From positions 2,728,001 to 2,792,000 of the forward strand of contig NZ_JAOYOD010000001.1 in assembly GCF_025833875.1 (NCBI RefSeq): a DNA stretch of 64,000 nucleotides, read 5' to 3'. Position 1 is the first letter of the stretch. The number at the start of each line of letters is the position of its first letter. Under the pieces are notes generated by a model. The model was given only the letters and a program-made list of their open reading frames with translations, did no database searches and was not told the origin of the DNA. Position numbers and translations under genes: made by a program. Of this stretch, positions 62,377-64,000 are shown piece by piece. The DNA is from Reichenbachiella ulvae (GTDB lineage: Bacteria; Bacteroidota; Bacteroidia; Cytophagales; Cyclobacteriaceae).

Positions 62377-63753
62377 TTAATTAGTAAGCGACACCAGCAA
62401 ATCGGATTGTGTGATGATATGAACCCGATTGTTCTCATCTCTGACGAGTAGTGCCTTGGAATCTTTGTTGAGCAAAGTCGACATCACATCCACAGTCGTG
62501 TCCATGGCAATAAAATTAAAACTTCCATCCATGATTTCCGAGACAGGCTGCTCTCTAAGCTCTGGTTTTTCAATCAAATTTTTCAATATTTTGGAATCAG
62601 AAACACTCCCAACGAACTGATCCCCATCTACGACAGGTGCCTGATCGATTCCATGGGTATTCATCTGAGCAATGGCTTCTCCAATGCTGCTTTTAGAGGG
62701 CAGCACAAAAAGTTCATTGTCCTCTGACCTCTGACTTACGATCTGCCGAGCGGTCGCAAAATTCCTACCCTCCAAAAAACCGTGATCTTTCATCCAATTG
62801 TCATTATAGACCTTTCCGAGATATCGCGTGCCATGGTCCGGCATGATGATGACCATCACATCATCATCAGTTAGATGCTCTTTGGCATACTCCAGAGCCC
62901 CATGCACAGCAGAGCCACATGACCAACCCACAAACATCCCCTCTTCACGAGCCAAACGACGGGTCATGATCGCTCCATCTTTGTCTGTCACCTTCACAAA
63001 ATGATCAATCAGATCGAACTCTACATTTTTGGGCAAAATATCCTCTCCTATTCCTTCCGTCAGATACGGATATATTTCATTTTGATCGAACTGACCGGTT
63101 TCCTTATATTTCTTAAACACCGATCCATAGGTATCAATCCCCACCGTCACAACCTCTGGATTGTGCTCCTTCAGATATTGCGAAACACCGCACATCGACC
63201 CTCCTGTCCCCACTCCTGCAGCATAGTGGGTGATTTTTCCATCCGTATCTCTCCAAATTTCCGGACCCGTACTTTCATAGTGAGCCAGCTTATTGGACAG
63301 GTTATCATATTGATTAGGATAGAAAGAATTCGGGATATCCTGATTCAGCTTTTTCGCTACGGAATAATAAGATCGTGGATCATCCGAAGATACGTTGGTG
63401 GGGCACACATAGACCTCCGCTCCCACTGCTTTTAGTATGTCTATCTTTTCCTGACTCTGTTTGTCAGCTAAGGTAAAAATGCATTTGTAGCCTTTAGCAA
63501 TAGCCGCAAGTGCAAGTCCCATACCGGTATTGCCAGAAGTACCTTCTATGATCGTACCGCCGGGCTTTAATAAGCCCTCCTTTTCTGCATCTTCAATCAT
63601 TTTCAGTGCCATACGGTCCTTCATCGAATTCCCAGGATTGAAGTATTCCAGCTTGACCAGAATAGTCCCGGGTATTCCTTTCGTCACATGACTGAGCTTA
63701 ACCAAAGGAGTATCTCCTATGGTTTCAATAATAGAGTTATAGTATTTCATCAT
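62377..63753 (-). CDS. cystathionine beta-synthase / cysteine synthase with C-terminal CBS pair
   Basis: About 458 residues from the ATG at 63753 or 63750 (an in-frame upstream start at 63804 adds 17 unlikely residues). The PLP-dependent fold-type II core has ETIGDTPLVKL, the PLP Lys in PGNSMKDRMA, GTSGNTGMGLALAA and GVGTGGSMCG; residues about 345-458 form a CBS-domain pair (MNTHGIDQAPVVDGDQFVGSVSDSKIL; DTTVDVMSTLLNKD). Makes cystathionine from serine and homocysteine, or cysteine from O-acetylserine, with regulation through the CBS pair. Bacterial CBS lacks the haem domain, as here. Confidence 0.9.
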   Translation of the reverse strand: MMKYYNSIIETIGDTPLVKLSHVTKGIPGTILVKLEYFNPGNSMKDRMALKMIEDAEKEGLLKPGGTIIEGTSGNTGMGLALAAIAKGYKCIFTLADKQSQEKIDILKAVGAEVYVCPTNVSSDDPRSYYSVAKKLNQDIPNSFYPNQYDNLSNKLAHYESTGPEIWRDTDGKITHYAAGVGTGGSMCGVSQYLKEHNPEVVTVGIDTYGSVFKKYKETGQFDQNEIYPYLTEGIGEDILPKNVEFDLIDHFVKVTDKDGAIMTRRLAREEGMFVGWSCGSAVHGALEYAKEHLTDDDVMVIIMPDHGTRYLGKVYNDNWMKDHGFLEGRNFATARQIVSQRSEDNELFVLPSKSSIGEAIAQMNTHGIDQAPVVDGDQFVGSVSDSKILKNLIEKPELREQPVSEIMDGSFNFIAMDTTVDVMSTLLNKDSKALLVRDENNRVHIITQSDLLVSLTN

Positions 63754-63850
63754 CTTGGGTTTGTTGTCTTCTCTAAAAATAAGAAGATATTCCTCAATAG
63801 GCACCCAAGAAAAGGAGAGTATTAAAAGAAAGGTTTATTAGCTACTTAGA

Positions 63851-64000
63851 TCAGGGATATTGAACGTAAGATTCCTGAACTCTTTTTCCGTCCTGGACAT
63901 ATTCTACGCTCAAATACTCAGAAGTCAGTTCTGTAATCTCCATCCTATTGATATCAGACAAAACCTCATCTGTAAACACCACCCCATTTTCAAATACGCC
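63851..64000 (-). CDS. 3' end of an unidentified gene (partial)
   Basis: On the minus strand, an open frame runs from the window edge to a TGA at 63851-63853, giving the last 49 residues of a protein (GVFENGVVFTDEVLSDINRM then EITELTSEYLSVEYVQDGK). The pattern of alternating beta strands and charged turns looks protein-like, but the fragment is too short to name. The start lies outside the window. Confidence 0.5.
   Translation of the reverse strand, partial: GVFENGVVFTDEVLSDINRMEITELTSEYLSVEYVQDGKRVQESYVQYP

Overview
The window comes from the chromosome of a Bacteroidota bacterium, most likely a marine Cytophagales (a Reichenbachiella-like lineage is my guess from protein style, not a database result). 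The evidence is the moderate-to-low GC, the scarcity of Shine-Dalgarno sequences, and lineage-typical genes: a DUF4293 protein, the folP-cdaA pair, a DUF1599/BT_3928-type DoxX/M48 run, a TopB with the DAGQEGE Toprim motif, and above all a flexirubin/aryl-polyene pigment locus. No rRNA, tRNA, CRISPR array, transposase or integrase gene was seen.

Region 1 (1-22.4 kb) is mostly household and orphan genes. It holds a DUF3050 protein, a TMEM175-type channel, a small membrane protein, a GAF histidine kinase, an NfeD-flotillin membrane pair, a transglutaminase-like protein, a sugar-phosphate-isomerase-fold protein, folP-cdaA (folate and c-di-AMP), DUF1599, a DoxX-type protein, an M48 lipoprotein, an FMN reductase, an ammonium transporter, MepB, topoisomerase III and a YchJ-type SEC-C protein. 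The intergenic DNA contains a 20-bp-period array (17.9-18.1 kb) and a Bacteroidetes-type inverted-repeat remnant (19.4-19.55 kb).

Region 2 (22.4-53.4 kb) is a roughly 31-kb pigment gene cluster. A 16-gene leftward operon (34804 to 22438) encodes an aromatic amino-acid ammonia-lyase, ketoreductase, three complete ketosynthases, a chain-length-factor-like partner, a reduced ketosynthase-like protein, two ACPs, two dehydratases, a thioesterase, an LpxL-type acyltransferase, a polysaccharide deacetylase, a LolA-type carrier and a GT2-DUF2062 protein. Divergent from it are a giant MMPL-acyltransferase-methyltransferase fusion, a TetR regulator with a candidate operator pair, and an ABC-HlyD-TolC export set whose ATPase motifs are degenerate. 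Further right are a flavin-halogenase-like oxidoreductase, an O-methyltransferase, a C45 Ntn hydrolase, AcpS, an aryl-acid ligase, a CrtI-like desaturase and a serine hydrolase. The inferred logic is: ammonia-lyase makes an aryl acrylic acid, the ligase and AcpS load it on ACP, KS/CLF-KR-DH cycles build the polyene, tailoring enzymes decorate the ring, acyltransferases esterify, and LolA/MMPL/TolC move product to the outer membrane. No KAS-III-like darB or resorcinol-forming gene is in the window.

Region 3 (53.4-64 kb) starts with two orphan lipoprotein genes bounded by attC-like inverted repeats, followed by a 1.2-kb non-coding stretch with an indel-free 21-bp-period array and heptamer arrays. 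Then come a duplicated CHRD-like lipoprotein, a DUF4442 protein, a small secreted protein, an S9 peptidase, a PhzF-like protein, an NTF2-like lipoprotein, a cystathionine beta-synthase-type enzyme, and the 3' end of an unknown gene.
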